From assembly GCA_004794785.1 (NCBI GenBank), contig SJOL01004667.1, forward strand, positions 410,911 to 474,910: a stretch of 64,000 nucleotides of DNA, given 5' to 3'. The DNA comes from Opisthorchis felineus. Taxonomy: Eukaryota; Platyhelminthes; Trematoda; Opisthorchiida; Opisthorchiidae. Positions 61,151 to 64,000 of the stretch are shown here, in pieces (the first letter of the stretch is position 1; the number at the start of each line of letters is the position of its first letter). The notes under the pieces are model-generated. The model was not told the origin of the DNA. It was given only the letters and a program-made list of their open reading frames with translations, and made no database searches. Both the position numbers and the translations under genes were made by a program.

Positions 61151-62370
61151 TTCCCGGAAAAGAAACAATATTGGTTATGTCCGTCACCGACCAAGAATCA
61201 AACAAATACGGTCCATCTCACCGGTACTGCTGCTAAACTATCCAGCAAGATTAGCGGGGCTTGAGGAATAACTTATCATGGTATCAGTGTGAAGTATGTC
61301 ACATCTGTGAATACCCAAAGCGGGTCCTGGAGCTAGAAAACGGCATCAGCAAAGTGCAACAAGCCAAAATTTATCGAGTTCCCTATGACAAATTCACGAA
61401 AGTAGACTAGGTCCATCTATATTTGTCGTTTTGACTCAAATGTGGTTAGACAGCACATATTCTATGAGTTCGCAATAGCCGAAGTGACGGGGATTACCAA
61501 TAATTAAAAAGACTTATCAATTTATTAAATTGGTGAGTGTGTCAGTTATCATGATGCAAGGCTGTTGAATAGCAGCAATACTCGCTGTACCTAGATTCGA
61601 GATGACAAGTAACTTCACTAGGGTCGAGTTTTTTCATCACCTTTGAAGAGACTAGAGGTATGATGCTCTTCAACGGTTTTTGAACGCGTGCGTCTAGCAT
61701 CACATATCAGGAGTAATGTAAGGCATCAGCCGTGGGAAATTGGTAAATGTCATTGCGTCTATGCGAAAGCACAGACATCTTACACTGGTGCCATTGCTGA
61801 CCAACTAACACGACGGTCGCTTCAGACCCCCAGGGACACATTTGCCAAGGTCATCTGTAACCGTTTCCTTAAGAAATGTGCACGCAGCCGATTTCCCTGA
61901 GCCGATAACCAAAAATCATGAGTGTGGACTACAATCTGTATTTTTGTCACCTTTCCAACCGTTAACTGAAAAAGCCACACTATCAGCTGCGTGATTCTAG
62001 CTCCAGCCGTCCAATTCGCGGCAACCTTCGTATGTATTGTATCTGATGACCAATCATGGAAAAACTCCTCGTTCGACATTTTCATTTTGGTTATCCTGAA
62101 AGTATCTCTTCATGGAGAGGATTATATTAACGAAAATGGGACTGAATCTCATCAGCATGTAGCTTCAACACGACGATTGCCTCACATCATGCAGGAAAAG
62201 CTAAGGACCTATCGACAAGTCGGCGTTTTAGAAAAGCTCAGACTAAATCCACCAGATTTTCTGAGGCAAACAGTTGTGTTGTCTGGATAGTTGCAGTAAA
62301 ATGGGAAAAAGTATCCAATAGACAGCCAGTATTGGTAGGGAGATAGACAGATGTAATTAGTGAAATTTAC
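60618..62370. other. Likely intron with (AT)n and a P-loop-like frame
   Basis: Contains (AT)n at 61110-61149. On the minus strand near 61915-61800 one frame reads FLVIGSGKSAACTFLKETVT, which resembles a Walker A loop, but it follows a stop directly and closes after about 35 codons. An overlapping minus ORF (61822-62085) and a plus ORF (61991-62290) have no motif. Confidence 0.35.
61110..61149. repeat. (AT)n microsatellite, about 40 bases
   Basis: Uninterrupted AT dinucleotides, the second such tract in the window. Confidence 0.98.
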
Positions 62371-62685
62371 CATACTGTATGTGTATGTCGGGGACTCCAG
62401 TTGCACCCATCTCCGAGTCAAAAGGAGACAGGAAGATATTCAGTGAGAATAAACAAAGGATACTAAGAAGACTTGTGGTGGCAACAATTTTTGCGCGATT
62501 TGTCTGCAGACGACTGCCCGTCAAGCGTCGACTGACAACGCCGGAGAGGTTGAGTAAGTTAGGTCGATGCAGTTTCGCTGGAACAGATTCATTGCATTTG
62601 GTGAGGAAGCTGCCTTTCCCGGGGTAGAAGACACTGTTGGCAACCATCTTCCGGTTGCTGGGAGGTTGAGAATGTTTGTCCAACA
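62371..62685 (-). CDS. Candidate exon A: basic region plus membrane segment
   Basis: A 315-base segment after a strong acceptor (ATTTATTTTCTACAG, ending at 62686) and before a donor (CAGTATG|GTAAAT, from 62370). Two bases complete a split codon, then 104 codons are open. The product has a basic polar part (SNRKMVANSVFYPGKGSF; VVSRRLTGSRLQTNRAK), directly followed by a hydrophobic segment of about 20 residues (IVATTSLLSILCLFSLNIFL), then SPFDSEMGATGVPDIHIQY. By the positive-inside rule the N side is cytosolic and the C side luminal or extracellular. With exons B and C this predicts a type II single-pass protein with a glycosylated tail. An ER-tethered transcription factor of the ATF6/CREB3 kind would have this plan, but no bZIP is in the window, so that is speculation. 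Upstream exons were not found. Confidence 0.5.
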
Positions 62686-62819
62686 CTGTAGAAAATAAAT
62701 CAGAAAAACGCTCCGAGTTCGTACACAGGATTATTCACATGACAAACGGAGCTGTTAAGCAACGAGCTAGACTCCCACACCAACCAAATTTGTTCAAGTC
62801 CGAGAGCCTTTCGGTGCAA

Positions 62820-62890
62820 GTTGTCAAGGCAACCAAAGGAAGCATGAGGGTTGTGATACAGCCGAATAATCCAGATTTAGACGGAAGCAA
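62820..62890 (-). repeat. SINE family 2, body fragment in reverse
   Basis: On the minus strand GGCTGTATCACAACCCTCAT then GCTTCCTTTGGTTGCC matches the body at 42513-42555 (GGCAGTATCTCAGCCTTCGT, GCTTTCTTCGGGTGG). The tRNA-like head is not seen. Confidence 0.5.
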
Positions 62891-62984
62891 ACGAGAAGTT
62901 GGGCGTTGACTCGAATGACGATTTGTCTGGGCGAGAACATGTCTGTTAAGACGTCCATGTAATTACTACTTGTGGGAAACGCCA

Positions 62985-63125
62985 ACCGAACCACACAGAT
63001 CATCTCGCACATCCGATGACTGGAGATCAAATACTGGCGCAACCAAGGATATTCACTCATGACACAACTCGATTCCACTGTTTCCATCCTTTGGTGGGGA
63101 CTAACCAGAATAACTGTACCAGGAT
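62985..63125 (+). repeat. tRNA-like SINE, family 1, degenerate copy
   Basis: ATCCGATGACTGGAGATCAA, then ACTGGCGCAACCAAGGATAT, TCACTCATGA and TAACCAGAATAACTGTACCA match, in order, GATGTCCGGAGTTCAAGCCC, GGCACGGCCAAGGATATGCA and CACCAGAATAATTTAACCAG at 55395-55573. The A-box end is lost or strongly diverged. Confidence 0.65.
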
Positions 63126-63289
63126 AGGAGGCAAACTATGCAAATAAAATTGACAGGTACTAGCAAAATCTAACGTTTGATCCAAATCCAAATCCAAACC
63201 GAAACTTATACCAAAATTTCATACGGGAACTAAAGCTTGTGGCCAACATACAAGTCCGTATTACACGTGTCTTACTCGTTCTGCCGCCA

Positions 63290-63440
63290 TCGCAGTTGGG
63301 ATTTAGTAAGGCGTTACGGTGCAAGCTACTGACTGACAGGTCCTGGTTCGGGTCCAGCCCTGGATCTTTGACTGCTACTGATAGTATCGCTGCTGTGCTT
63401 CATTCGGGCTGTGTGAAGGCTATGCGTTCGAAGGATACCG
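63290..63440 (+). repeat. tRNA-like SINE, family 2, second copy
   Basis: AGTAAGGCGTTACGGTGC, then TGACTGACAGGTCCTGGTTC, GGGTCCAGCCC (B-box GGTTCGGGTCC, nearly canonical), TAGTATCGCTGCTGTGCTTC and ATTCGGGCTGTGTGAAGG. Same block order as 42400-42600. The better B-box here supports a tRNA-derived origin for the family. Confidence 0.6.
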
Positions 63441-64000
63441 CAGTCCAGCGACCTGAGTTGCTCTTTCAGTTATAGTTGTAGAGAGGACTCAGTATGATGG
63501 CGTTCAGACGGTGACGTTTTAATTTCCAGTGGTGGTAATATTTACTAAACAGTCATTACGTTACCACTGAAATCTAGGCTCACCGATGGTAAGCAACAAG
63601 CGTAATCGAATCTGTGGCAATCATCCGGTGCCGTATTCGACAGCTGAGAACAATATCATATCACCCATAGGTATCAAATGTGGTTGATCGGCTTTGCAGT
63701 GACTATTCTTCATTGACGTGACCGAATTTTGCAGTTTTTTAAAGCCTACAAACCTCTAAATCGACGGTTTACGACCTGACCTGACAACGAACAATACCTT
63801 GGTTTCGTACCCCTGTGGATACGCTGAAGGTAATAAAAGTGCTATGAAAAATCCCACCGATGACGATAGTCCATCCCATTCAAGCACGTACTAATGGTGT
63901 CTCCGTGAGTGGTGAGGAAACGTTTGCGCTTCAATTGCCACGCTAGGCAGACAAATCTGAAAGTGCGTATGGCCCGCTCGAACAGCGGGCTATCGCATGA
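63441..64000. other. No gene recognised to the window end
   Basis: A minus-strand frame open at the window edge (FERAIRTFRFVCLAWQL, near 63990-63940) has no motif and could be anything. No bZIP or other partner for the exon A model was found here. Confidence 0.35.

Noticed and set aside
61004..61264. ORF with Ile-Tyr repeats
   Set aside because: Translation of the second (AT)n microsatellite.
62379..62627. Plus-strand ORF with Arg-rich sequence
   Set aside because: Antisense to candidate exon A, which has better splice sites and composition.
1..64000. CRISPR array or bacterial-type operon
   Set aside because: No regularly spaced short direct repeats, no ribosome-binding-site-led gene runs; the retroelements and splice signals point to an animal genome.

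Overview
The window looks like repeat-rich intergenic and intronic DNA of a flatworm, most likely a trematode. This is an inference from the mix of retroelements (R2-like, CR1-like and APE/RTE-like LINEs, Ty3/gypsy), moderate AT richness, (AT)n and GA/CA microsatellites, an assembly gap, and short candidate exons separated by kilobases. There are no bacterial operons, CRISPR arrays or rRNA genes, and no tRNA gene I would defend.

Layout. 1-345: pieces of a fold-back repeat. 860-3110 (+): decayed R2-like LINE. 6092-6655 (+): Ty3/gypsy integrase core. 6790-6965 (-) and 8185-8515 (-): two different SINE-like repeats. 10062-11758 (-): two unrecognised but protein-like ORFs. 15500-15800 (-): LINE RT scrap. 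18000-19990 (-): Ty3/gypsy pol relic. 20105-20522 (+): LINE 3' end running into an 832-base N gap (20523-21354). 23085-23525: the most complete fold-back element. 24640-26310 (-): CR1-like LINE. 27.8-37.2 kb: almost featureless apart from an (AT)n tract and a fold-back arm. 37205-39020: inverted SINE pair, possible PH-domain exon, another SINE and a LINE 3' tail. 40285-40625 (+): LINE thumb fragment. 43240-46130 (-): nearly full-length APE-type LINE relic. 50440-50650 (+): endonuclease scrap of the same LINE group. 54655-56780 (-): another LINE, split by a SINE at about 55395-55573. 57513-62685 (-): three ORF segments with good splice signals and compatible phases, possibly part of a host gene for a single-pass membrane protein.

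How it fits together. Most recognisable protein sequence is dead retrotransposon, with frameshifts and stops in all copies. The strongest host-gene candidate is the minus-strand series 62371-62685, 60433-60617 and 57513-57860. Its conceptual product has a basic stretch, one hydrophobic segment and a polar tail with N-glycosylation sequons. The repeats of greatest interest are a fold-back family with at least seven copies or half-copies and three tRNA-like SINE families, one of which has inserted into a LINE.

Limits. All calls are by eye from sequence and translation. No alignment, database or gene-finder was run, and ends of degenerate repeats are approximate (roughly +/-20-50 bases).
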